From NCBI GenBank assembly GCA_022836615.1, contig MU405261.1, positions 124,001 through 188,000 of the forward strand: a stretch of DNA of 64,000 bases, read 5' to 3'. The notes under the pieces are model-generated. The model was not told the DNA's origin and searched no databases. It saw nothing but the letters and a program-made list of their open reading frames with translations. The position numbers and the translations under genes are program-made. Position 1 is the first letter of the stretch, and the number at the start of each line of letters is the position of its first letter. Below, piece by piece: positions 47,790-58,159 of the stretch. Origin of the DNA: Annulohypoxylon bovei var. microspora (lineage: Eukaryota > Ascomycota > Sordariomycetes > Xylariales > Hypoxylaceae).

Positions 47790-49504
47790 GCTCTGTTGTT
47801 TCTCTTGTTTGTGTTTGATGAGATGGAATGATATGTCTCTGACTTGCGAATTTGCGATGCGGCTAGAAGCCGTATCACTGTTTGAGATATCTAGCAATCG
47901 CGTGTAAATATTTAGCCTAAGCCAACCCCATCAATGAGGGAATTGAAAGAATTGATGTTTAACGTTTAATGTTTAATCAGTCAGATATGACTGTCAGGTT
48001 GGGATTGGGAGTGGGAGTGAGATTGATGATGGATATGATGGATTTGAAGATTAGACAAAGAAAAAAACGGAGCATGGGGGTTCATCTAAGAAGGTTCCTG
48101 GTAATATGTGATTATGGGAAGCAGCTACTGCTCTGCTCCTACATAGTACTAACTGCTCTTGTTATTATTAACGGTTGTCCCGCTCTTGCGCACCTGCTGT
48201 GTGGAACTGTGGAACTATGTGGACAAACAAATCGGGCGCCTACCCAATCCCAATCAGGTTTTGTTGATCTGCAGCATCACAACGTCGCTGCCCAGGCAAC
48301 GGAAGCTTGGGCCAAAATACGCAACCACTTAGCGAGACCTAAGTACCGAAGTACCTTGCCGGTCCTTGTATTTTATTTTTAATAACTTTCAATTTTCCAT
48401 TTTCGTCACATCCTCCCCTGCGGTTCATCACCATTGTGCAGTAGCTGTTACAATATCAATAAATTACTCTTTAACATCTGCCATACATGTCCTACCACAT
48501 CATCATCTTTGTTGGCTTTCCGACACACTCCACTGCATTGTTTACGAAGACATTGGTATTGATACTAACGAGCCTGTAGCCCTCTTTTCCTCTCCATATC
48601 TTGTGAGAACCCACTTTGAAAGTATACTCAATATTTATATCCCCCACGTGCGTCCCATCTCCCATCTTATTTAGATTAATATTTCCGAGAATATCGTGCC
48701 ATGTTATGAATCAAGAGCCATCTCGGATCGAGATGCATTTTCAAAACTGCTAGTCTAATAATTTCGAGCCGAAGATCTACAACTTTAGATATAGAAACCT
48801 TTTATACCTATAGAAGTTGGCAAAAGCCGTCTGTACGGCCGGTTCATATACAGATAGTTCAGTCCTACACTAGCTTCAAGGAATGACCTAGACTCAACAA
48901 TTAGACCATCCGATGTCTGCCAAGGTTTACTATGCGTCCGAAATCTTTAGAATAGGTAGGTATCGTCCATCTCTAGTGGAGTCTTCCGAACACAACCCGG
49001 GGCCTGCTCCGGAACCCCGTGCAGAATAAACGGAGAAGAACTCGGAGTCTCCTATCAAGCAATCCCTCATCATTTCCGTCAAAATATAGAAGGGGGGTTA
49101 CAAAGTCATACAATTCTCCATACAAACTCAAGCAACTTCTTTCCAACCCCGCTATCTTATTGTCTCCAAGTCAACAAATCGTCAAGGATTACAGCAAGCT
49201 TGGAACCTAGCCAGAACGGTAGAACATTCGATGGTAAGACTCGCATAGCAGGTTATGCTTGCCAAGTAAGATTCTCGGGTTTCGTTCTTTTAGTTCGACA
49301 AATGAACGAACTCTCAACTTATCCCAGATTATTTGATTGCCGAAAACTATTAGATCGATTGATTTCTTATTACCTGAAGTCTGATCACAGTGTATCACTG
49401 TACGAGCTCATACTGTCTATTACGAGTCAAGATGCGCTAAAATCTAACAGGCCGCAGATAGTGGCAACGATTATATGCAAGTATAACAATCGGTTCTAAC
49501 ATCC
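47790..49504. other. 1.7-kb gene-free stretch before the tRNA
   Basis: Promoter side of the coiled-coil gene, then AT-rich sequence. Short plus-strand frames at 49019-49210 and 49200-49499 are not protein-like enough to call. No repeats confirmed. Confidence 0.45.
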
Positions 49505-49593
49505 GGTCCGTTGGCCCAATGGTAAGGCGTCTGACTACGACTACCAGTTCAAAGTTAATCAGGAGATTCTGGGTTCGACCCCCAGGCGGACCT
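49505..49593 (+). tRNA. tRNA-Arg (anticodon ACG) with 17-nt intron
   Basis: A full cloverleaf can be drawn. The acceptor stem GGTCCGT pairs with GCGGACC (one T-G at the base). The D arm is GCCCAATGGTAAGGC. The anticodon stem TCTGA pairs with TCAGG, with loop CTACGA..A giving anticodon ACG at 49537-49539. The intron 49541-49557 follows position 37. The T arm is CTGGG-TTCGACC-CCCAG, and the discriminator is T. It would read CGU/CGC/CGA codons after A34 editing. Identical to the copy at 52065-52153. Confidence 0.96.
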
Positions 49594-49602
49594 TCTATTT
49601 TT
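49594..49602 (+). terminator. Pol III T-tract terminator
   Basis: TCTATTTTT immediately after the tRNA: a run of five T at 49598-49602, as expected for RNA polymerase III termination. Confidence 0.8.
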
Positions 49603-50474
49603 GCACTTTTTGCCAAATCAATATCTTCTTTTTACCATGCTAAAAGTCAGACAAATGAATTTTACGCCACTTGGTCCTAGCTTATCAAGGGGCTTATCTA
49701 AACAGCATCAATTTTCTTTTGGTTCATATTGTCGAGAGCGAACGAGTTGGGAATCTCAATTACGAGACCAAAGTCCTTGAATTCGACCAGATGCTATTAG
49801 GCAACTTAGAGAAACTATTTTAATATCATATTTTGTGTGTCTTAGGTAATTATTACGTTGCGCAAATTCGCTCCTTAAGTTATGTGGTCTCGTAGATCTA
49901 GTTTGTCTGACTAGCTGTCGAAGGTCTTGTTAGATTGGAATTCCGCTCACTAGAGACTCGGTATATTGAGAGGAGGTTTATTGGTTGGAATTACATACAT
50001 AGTCTTAGGATAGTATGAACAGAGGGTTTGGATTTTAAGTATATCACGATCCTAGGTAGATAGCCCTAAAGCTCCTTACGCAACGCCATCGTCGTTACTA
50101 TATCCGCTACGTTCGCAACGTGAGAAGCTTGAAACTTCGAGACACGCAAATATACGAGTAAAATCATCTCGCCTATTATGAATCTATATATCAATACTTG
50201 AAAATTGGATATTGGGATGTTAGAAAGTGCTCGCAAGTCCAGAAAGTAGTCAGATTTATCGCAGTTTATCTTCACGTATTTGGGGATAGGATACAGAAAG
50301 GTAACAACCAAAGACCTAGTCTATATAAAGATATTATTCCTCTTTACTTGACTCATAAAATGATGTAATGTTAAAGTGATTACCTTATTATGGTATATTA
50401 AAGCTAGGTATTCAATATTTGACTCCGTGCAGTGCTCACCCCTATCCCTTTAACTGGCAGTTGTCCTCAGACAG

Positions 50475-50546
50475 GGTTTATTAGGTAGAATACCCCTAAG
50501 CACAGGTAACAGCCCACCGGCGCTCATAGTATTCTACCTACTAACC
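50475..50546. repeat. Imperfect inverted repeat, about 18-bp arms
   Basis: The left arm (TTAGGTAGAATAC, 50481-50493) and right arm (GTATTCTACCTACTAACC, 50529-50546) are reverse complements over 13 bp at the inner side, with weaker pairing outward. The loop is about 35 nt. Confidence 0.7.
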
Positions 50547-51453
50547 CTTATCTAGAGACACTTGCCAGCTACGCGGATATTGTTATGTGTGCTTCTGCAA
50601 TGCACGATAACGTACCTAGCTACCGCTGTCAGCTAATAGCCTCACTTACCAGAAGACGCTCGCCGAAGGAAAAACTCGCCTACTAGATTAAATGAAGTGT
50701 TCAGCATGTTAATTAAATTATCTAGGTGTTGGCTCACGTGTCGCAAGAGCATCTCTATATCGAGAAGTAGGAGTTCAGCGCTCGTATGAAATGTCACTTA
50801 GTTTATAAGGAATGTGGAATAGTCGTAAGTACCTATGTTCAATATTTTCAATTAACATCCAATCCCATTACCTAGATTCTTAACATGACCATGACAACAT
50901 GTTGATTTGATTTGATCTCATCATCACTGTATTGTTAAATTGCTGAGCCCAGGAGTAACATATCCAATTCTCATAACGTGAATCGCCCAACCCCCTTTTC
51001 GCTCTACGCTCTACGTTCTATTGTTAAAATGAAGCGTGATACTAACATGGGATAGAGAACCCGATGAAAGTAGTACATGTACCATAGTCGATGATTTCTC
51101 ACTCAGTTTCTATTTGCTAAGTTGATAAACCTAAATGTGTATTCTGGGTTGGCGGGAATTGATGAGACCGGGATAGTCGCACGACTGCCGAAACGCAAAT
51201 TCTGCGAATCTCCTGCATTTCGATATTTAAAAACAATACTATATGCATTTAAAGATGGATGAGATGACCAGTGTTCGGAACCACTACACGCCAATCCACC
51301 AGTGTACACGCACTGCCAAGCCAACTAAATCAATTCAATTACACGGTCCCACTTTTAAATTTAGTCATCCACTGCACTTGAGGCTATCGTGGGTGTAGTT
51401 GGTGTAGTGGGTGTATTAACTGTGGAGTTGTAGTGGGTACAGAGCCCCTTGTT

Positions 51454-51504
51454 GGTATCTGTTAGTGTTCACTGCTAAGTTAGGTGGTTTCACTAACAGA
51501 TACC
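51454..51504. repeat. Perfect 14-bp inverted repeat inside the element
   Basis: GGTATCTGTTAGTG (51454-51467) and its exact reverse complement (51491-51504) with a 23-nt loop. ATCAGATACC follows as a partial third copy. Confidence 0.93.
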
Positions 51505-51619
51505 ATCAGATACCTTCTGTGGCAATTATTGTGGCAACGATTGTGGCAAGTAAATATATGTGGCGTTCGTACGAAAGCTTTGATCAGCGTTGAAATTACT
51601 ACCTATTGAATTATCTCAG

Positions 51620-51762
51620 GTCTTGCCGTCATGGCTACGGGCTGGGGTGGTGAAAGGGCTAGATCCCTTCTTTTACCCTTATTCGGACGAGCTGGAAGAC
51701 GGCAAGGTCGAACGTATGAGCGACGAGCTCGCGGAGTGGACCAAGGGGAGGTTAGCGACAAC
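51620..51762 (+). pseudogene. Orphan exon-like fragment within the hAT-like element
   Basis: A 143-nt open stretch reading VLPSWLRAGVVKGLDPFFYP...ERMSDELAEWTKGRL. It is preceded by TTATCTCAG (acceptor) and followed by a perfect donor GTAAGT. A 49-nt intron-like stretch follows with TACTAAT branch site and AATAG acceptor (to 51811). After that the frame passes into the element's repeats and ends. GC content is higher than in the surrounding element. The parent gene was not recognised. Confidence 0.4.
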
Positions 51763-52064
51763 GTAAGTGGGAATAGCTTCACCAAAAAATAGGTTTACTA
51801 ATACGAAATAGTGGGTCCCTGAGGTGTAATACACCTAACCAATTCAACTACACTGAGCGTTTTATAAAACCCACTACACCCACTACACTGAAGATTTCGT
51901 GATTATGTCATACACCAACTACACGAAGGGTCTCAGTGTAGTTGGTGTAGTGGTTCCGAGCACTGGAGATGACATATCATAAAACTTAACCCCCTTCATT
52001 TAAAACGAGACAGACAAAAAGAGTGCCTGCCCTTAATAATCATAGGGATCGATGGCAAAAGGGA

Positions 52065-52153
52065 AGGTCCGCCTGGGGGTCGAACCCAGAATCTCCTGAT
52101 TAACTTTGAACTGGTAGTCGTAGTCAGACGCCTTACCATTGGGCCAACGGACC
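52065..52153 (-). tRNA. tRNA-Arg (anticodon ACG) with 17-nt intron, second copy
   Basis: All 89 bases are identical to the gene at 49505-49593, on the opposite strand and including the 17-nt intron. Downstream on its strand is CTTCCCTTTTGCC, a short T4 terminator. Identity stops at the gene ends, so only the tRNA itself is shared. Confidence 0.96.
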
Positions 52154-53062
52154 TTGGTGATCGAAAAGGCTCTTAATTAGTACTATATCACAAATTTGTT
52201 TGCGCTAAATCGACTTAAGTCGGATAATCGCCGGATATTCTCTCATGGTAGGATCGAGAACGACTAAGGAGAGATGGACGTAGTTCATAGATATAACTTG
52301 GGGGTCAATCGAGACGAGAGTAAGAATCTGTATCTCGCTGTTAAGACGGAGCTGGTATACTCCCATATCATGGTAGGAAATATCATAAAAGTGTGGTCAT
52401 GCGCGACGATGACGGTGTCTTGAATGTTTTGTAAATTCGAGAACTAGATACTAGCTGGGGTTTTTACTTGTATGTTAGAATATACTGTGTTCATCTCTTC
52501 ATCGACCCCTCGCTTTTAATAAGTTTTTCATTATATGTAAAAAATAAAAATAAAACGATTTACGATTTGTTGTTATTGTAGGTAATGACTAGTTATCTGG
52601 TTGTTGTAGAGTAGTAGTATTAATAAAAAGGGGGAAGAGAACGCCTAAGTATTGGAACTTTCAAGGTTATAACCTAATGAATCCTTGATCGCCTTAGGTC
52701 TTAAAGCGGAGAGCAAAAATGATTCGTGTAAACTCGGGTATAGATAAGTAGTAAGGAGTCGATATGCCCATTAGAAACTTTTGTAAATTTTGTCGCGTGA
52801 TAGTTGCGGTCACGAGTATGACATTTCAAGCAACGAAAAAGAACATCCTTACGAGATACTGTTTAGAGTCGAGTTTTTTTTCATTTCAGCCCGTAGATAG
52901 AAACTCCTTTTCTACCCTGTTGAAGTCTTCATGACCATCTAATAAGTCCAAACCGGCCGAATTGCTTGTGTCCACGACCGAAAAACGCCGGCTCCATCAT
53001 ATATACATGTAGCGGACTATTGGCGCCTAGGTCTATCATTACACATCTCAAACAAATACACT
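52154..53062. other. 0.9-kb gene-free stretch
   Basis: AT-rich, between the minus-strand tRNA and the GGC1 stop. No gene or repeat seen. Confidence 0.5.
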
Positions 53063-54348
53063 CTATTTAAGCATCGTGTCGAATGCTGGAATCAGGGTCT
53101 GGGCAAGCCAGAATGAGAACACCAACTTCGGGCCAGTCATGAGAAGCTATAAAGAATTAGCATGGACTATACGTGAAATGATGCGAGACTCTTACCTTGG
53201 GCACCAATCCCTTGAAGAAACTAGAGAATCCTTCATTCTTGGCCATGTTAGACAAGATTCGGAAACCACTTTCGGGGTTCTCGAAATTCCGGTTCTGAAT
53301 ACGAGTCTTGATGACGTCTAGGGGCGCGGAAACGAGTAAAGAGGCTGAAGCACCGGCGATGGAGGCGATGAAGTTCTGGAACCATGATGCCTTGTTGTAA
53401 TCGTTCAGCTTGAAGAGGTATTCCTTGGTGAAGGCCGAGCCACCGAAAAGCTGTCTGATGTTAGTTGGGCATAAGTCAAACTCATGTAGTCAAGCGTACC
53501 GCGAATGATCCAGGGGCATTTCGGGCCGCAGTCCACCCCCAACCTCTGTATAATCCAAAGCCCTCATCAGCGACAATCTTAAAAACACCACGTCCTCGGA
53601 ATGCTTCTGGGTTCGTTTGACGCTTGATCTTCAACACATCCAAGGGAAGCAGGACGACCTCGCCGATACCGATCAGACTAGAATACGTCAATGAGTCTGC
53701 CAGGCCACCGCGATTCGTTTATCCGATGCTCACCTTCCGGCAGTCGAGTGCATGATTGCCTTTCCGGTCTTCTTTCCGAATGCGCCCTCAAAGTCCTTGC
53801 CGTAGTGCAGCGCAAGGTAATCCCGAGCAATCGGCTGCCCGCCATACTTGTATATTCTTTGCAAGACCTGGTACAGCTAATTAGCTGGCCATCCTCTCGC
53901 CTGAGATGGGAATATGTGCGCATTTCTGACCTTGTATCCTGCGGCATAACCTAGACCTGGGAAGAGCGAGAAGAATTTGCGACCTAATGGTGCTTCTGCC
54001 TTCTCCTTGAAGATGACCTTGTTCAGCTCACTAGTATTCTTGATCTATGTAATAATTAGTATCGTGTGATATTCAATTATTACTGGTTGACTGTTCGTAC
54101 CTTCGTCTGGTTGCTCATTAATCGCTTCGCGATGGTGTCGACCTTTGGACCTATTAGTTTTGCGCCGCAACGGTTTAAGCTGTATAAGCACGTACGGGAT
54201 GGAAGACGGCCAATTCAGAAATACCAGCGGAGCCTGTGTTCATTGAATTAGCTAGAGTTTTTATAGTAGGAATACTATTTAGCTTACCGGAGCCGAGGAG
54301 CCGAGCGAGATTCGACTCGCGCTCTTTGCCAGTGACCATAGGCGCCAT
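53063..54348 (-). CDS. GGC1: Mitochondrial GTP/GDP carrier
   Basis: An inner-membrane carrier exchanging cytosolic GTP for matrix GDP, linked in yeast to mitochondrial iron and nucleotide balance. Eight coding exons: 54348-54288, 54233-54196, 54142-54101, 54044-53931, 53867-53734, 53677-53500, 53450-53196 and 53146-53063, for 301 residues, the same size as yeast Ggc1. The three carrier signatures are present: HPVDTIAKR, LPLDVLKIK and APLDVIKTR. Family blocks include STAGSLIGIGEVVLLP and the C-terminal LLMTGPKLVFSFWLAQTLIP. Introns are 49-63 nt; intron 2 uses an AAG acceptor after an ACTAAT branch site. It is the most intron-dense gene here. No cleavable presequence, as usual for carriers. Confidence 0.95.
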
Positions 54349-55228
54349 TGCGAATTATTATAAACGTTGGACGATTCCGTAAGAATTTGTATATTCTTTG
54401 GAAAATGTATTATCTGGTCACCTGAGTTTGACGGATTAAAAGGCTAGAGGGATTGGCTAGAGCCTTGAAGACAAGCTGCGAGGATGACAACGACTGCGGA
54501 CTCGACGGGGAGAAGCGCACAAGAGTTCGAATAAAATTTCAATCGCGCCGAAGATTTATTAAAAAAAATTCATTCAAGCAGTCCATTGCGACCAATTCTA
54601 GCACCGCACTAGACGAAAATTAGCGGGGAGCTTGGGGAAGCTTCAGGGGTCCTTGGGACGATCTGGGCTTATCGTACCGGCGATAAGGCTCCGCACCTAC
54701 CCCTCTAAGAAGCTACATAGGGGGGCATAGGAAGGAATAGGGGAGAGTTATCGTGAAAGCGGGCGTCAATATTAAGAACATTATCGGCCCACTACCGAGG
54801 TGGGATGCCGGCCATGTCATAGTTAACGAAGCTAGGTGATATGGCGTGAATTGATGCACATAGTTCTAAGAACTTGCTTGTAACTGGTGTATCAAGACCT
54901 ATTGACGCCCCTGAATCAGAGTGAAATAGGTACAACAATTGAATAGAACTACCTATCCATAGCTATGTCCATAGCAATTAGAAAGCTTCTTATTTTAGCC
55001 AACTATAAGTACATTCGTCACCTATCGGACATAGAATCCGAGATGTGATCCTATCCATGGATGTGCTACAACTCAGAATCGATGGCTAGTCGAATCGAGT
55101 CAAAGCTAACACCATTTTTCAAAACCAAGTCACTTTTAAGCCCTCAGGCCAGACTGCCCATAAAATAACGCCACCAATGCAAATGCAACTTTTCCTTCCA
55201 ATCCTGGTATCAAATGGGAGAATGAAAT
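54349..55228. other. Intergenic region, GGC1 promoter and RPC82 3' UTR
   Basis: 880 bp between two minus-strand genes. No gene seen. Confidence 0.5.
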
Positions 55229-57531
55229 TTAGAAATCCCTAAAGACAGATACAATGTCGTCAAGTTTCGCGACTTGGCTGATGAGCTTCTTCTCAAGGTC
55301 GAGAAACTGGATGTAATCGTTATATATGTCGCCTCTTAGCTTATCCTCCTCTATGCCTTGCACATCTTTGCGCTCGGCCACCTCGAGCACGCTCTTCTTC
55401 TTGCGACGCTCAACTTCTAGTCGCTGGAAGCAGCGCACCATGGACTTGTAGGTATTGTCCAATATCCGCTGCAATGTTCTGTCGAGATCGAAGAACCAGA
55501 AGAAGATCGTCCGAGCTGCTGTTCGATTATTGTCTCGAGGTACCTCTTGCACGTCAAGAAACCCTGCCATCTCCATCTCTGCCATCTTGACATGCACGTC
55601 TGCCTTCTTCATAAGAGCCAAACCGGGCAGTGTCTTGTCGTCGATCTTACCCTTCTCCCTGAGGATCCGGGTGAGACGCAGACCCTGACGGCCAAAGCGG
55701 TTTTCGATAATCGTATCGAGCTCGGCAAATTTTAGATGCTGTATGAGCGGCTCAAAATCGACTGTCCACTCGCCGAAGTCGTTTCCACCACAATGACGTA
55801 CAAATCCTTGTGTGCTCTCGGCAAGTATGAGGAGATGTTGGCGCATCTCATGCAACCGCCGTGAACCAACTGGAACGCCGTCATCCTCTTTCACCTCTAC
55901 GCCGTTTGTGCCATTCTGTCCGTGGAGTCCTAAGTGGCCCGCTGCCTCTCCGCTGTGGTCGTAGTCTTCGTCGTCTGACCCTATGATTTCTTCATCTTCC
56001 TCTAGCATCTCTTTAAGGGTCGAGCCCTTGAGTTGCGGAGGATATCGTCGAAGCTTCTCTGCATATTTAATGTCGACAGCTCCATCCTCATGCAGTATCC
56101 CAATACTGGCAGATAAATCAATAGAAGGATTTAAATGCTCGAAAATCTCTTGAGTGGTAACGCGGGGCTCTGTGGTAGCGTCGTTATCATCTTCGATCTC
56201 GATTGATCGATCAACTTGACAACGAGAGACCTTCTTGCCCAGTACGGCAAGTAATGTTGCGTACACCTTTGCCGTGGTATCTCCAACCAAGTCCTCTACG
56301 TACCGCTCAAGCTTTAAATTGCGAAGCTCGACCGTGCACTTGTCGTAGTTTACTCGAAGGGTAGTGTCAAACTACACAAAACTGTTAGTAGGGTTTACCA
56401 TTCAAATATTTCTATAGGATGAACTCACTTGTTGCGCCACGATATTTCTTGCCCCATCGCCGACATATGAATTTGACATGGTACCGTTTGCTAACTTCCG
56501 GCGCTTTGTATTGGGATTGGAGCCGAGCATAATCTCGTCTTCGAGTCTTCTCTTCAAGTAGGTGGTTTTTTTATGGTTATCCTTCAGCCTTTCCCTGACA
56601 CTTTTCTCAAATTCCGCGGTTTGCTTAGATCCTCGAATGCCGGTAGGGAAGTCTGCTAGGTATGCTTGCTCGGCTGCGCTCCTTAGATCCTGTGGGGACT
56701 GATACATTGTCGACATAACGGGTTCAAGGATGCCGGCAGCGATAAGTTGCGCGAGTGTATCATAGGCTTGGTCATCTGGATCGGTAAAACTGTCTTCCAA
56801 CTCCAAGTCACCCGAACCATTAGTGATGTCATTGCCATTGCCATTCCCATTTACATTGCCGTTAACATGATTATGACCATTTTGCAGTGCTCCGTTGACA
56901 GTCCCGTTGCGGGTATTACGTTTGTTCTTAGAAGCTTCGACGAGATCCGAGATTTTGGCATGACCCTGTAGAAGAACCTCGTGTACCAGATAATGCGCAT
57001 GGTGCCCGTACTTGGTGCGTACCATATCCAATATCTTCCCCATTCGGACGAGGTTATAGGCGGCATGGTGATTTGCTTCGTAATGAGTGATACCGGTGTC
57101 TTGGTCAGTAAGGTGGAAGATGAGATTTAACTGGATGAGTACAGCAACTCCATGGCGCACTTGTCGTTGGTTTACGGATGTGTGATGTGCTAATTGTGCG
57201 ACACTTGATCTGCCTCGTGCGAGAAGGTCTGCGAATATGCGCTACAAGAATCAAACCTGTCAGTACTAAACTTGGTTGGTGTTGGTGGTGGTAGTGGAGA
57301 TTCAAGAGAGTATCCATTTGCTTGGGGAAATCCATACCGATGGGAGCTGGCCATACAGCTCGCTGATTACCAGAACACAAAGTTCTGCAACATTCTTGGT
57401 CTAGTATTGAAAGCATTGTCAGTTGTCTGTTCTATGCAAGGAGAATAAGGAAAAGAAAGAAGGTCCTTAGCGCATCATTAAGAAACTCGATAGTAATGGG
57501 AAAGAAAGTAGATTAACTCACAACTAACATG
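55229..57531 (-). CDS. RPC82: RNA polymerase III subunit RPC82 (C82/RPC3)
   Basis: Subunit of the Pol III C82/C34/C31 subcomplex needed for promoter-directed initiation at tRNA and 5S genes. Exons are 57531-57523 (9 nt: Met-Leu-Val), 57400-57338, 57241-56429 and 56371-55229, for 675 residues. The N-terminal winged-helix block reads MLVTKNVAELCVLVISELYG, then SSVAQLAHHTSVNQRQVRHG and YEANHHAAYNLVRMGKILDM. A low-complexity Asn/Gly insert (about 175-205) precedes the central winged helices and FDTTLRVNYDKCTVELRNLK. The C-terminus is a coiled coil. Joining the 9-nt exon is needed to obtain an initiator Met in a family-like context; introns are 122, 96 and 57 nt. It is divergent from QCR2. Confidence 0.94.
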
Positions 57532-58159
57532 GCTGACGGAACTTGGAGTCAGCCTTGATGTGAATATGTAGGTAGATAGATAGGATTTGGGATTTGTCGA
57601 AGGGGTTGGCTTCTAGAGATCCTCTCACTATCTCTAGAGCACTACAATTACTACCGTAGCTTCATTGAAAAGCTATGTAGTGAAAAAGGAAAGGTTTTCC
57701 AACAAACGTGGAAAATAGCGCGAGAAGAATCGTGAAATGTTGTTGTTTGAATGTGATGAAAGATTATGCATCGCAAGCGCGAATAGTAAAAATAAATTTC
57801 AGCGCAACTACTTTTTTAGGATAGCGGGGAATTCAATTAATGGTCGAAGCTTTCTTGTCCCTCCAGGCTCCAGTCCCTCCTACCCTCGTAAAGTAAAGCT
57901 CCCCCGCCTACTTCGTACCCGCCCCGAGTTTTACACTAGCCAATAATAATCGTTAGCAAGTGGCTGACCAAACTCTAGCCTCATTACAGAGTAAGCCTCA
58001 GTAACGTACCACAGTACCTCATCCACGGATCATAACCGAGAATTTACCGGAAATTGAGCATCTTTTTGCTTGGAACTCGGAAGCTTTCAAGGATCTGCGG
58101 AATCAAAAGTTGTTGTCGCAGACCTCAAATCGCCCATTGTCGACGGCATCGTCCTTAAA
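57532..58159. promoter_or_regulatory. Divergent promoter region, RPC82 / QCR2, with a CCAAT box
   Basis: 628 bp separate the two start codons. A CCAAT box at 57940-57944 lies about 215 bp before the QCR2 ATG, a plausible HAP-complex site for a respiratory gene. That link is inference. Confidence 0.5.

Larger units (their letters stand above)
49594..51260. other. Gene-free stretch between tRNA and transposon-like element
   Basis: AT-rich, with no intact gene. It holds an inverted repeat at 50475-50546. The DNA outside the two tRNA copies is not shared between them. Confidence 0.45.
51261..51973. mobile_element. Non-autonomous hAT-like element, 697 bp, with 8-bp target-site duplication
   Basis: The direct repeat GAGATGAC occurs at 51261-51268 and 51966-51973. 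Immediately inside are terminal inverted repeats beginning CAGTG: left CAGTGTTCGGAACCACTACA (51269 on) and the reverse complement of the right end at 51965, matching 20 of 21 bases. An 8-bp duplication together with CAGTG-type ends is the hallmark of hAT transposons. Subterminal sequence is rich in GTAGTTGGTGTAGTGG-type units in both orientations (51388-51415, 51846-51960) and has a perfect 14-bp-arm hairpin. No transposase frame is present, so the copy is non-autonomous. It contains a stretch resembling a host exon (separate entry). Superfamily assignment rests on ends and duplication length only. Confidence 0.78.

Noticed and set aside
49019..49499. Two overlapping plus-strand frames before the tRNA
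   Set aside because: No protein character, no splice logic joining them, AT-driven composition.
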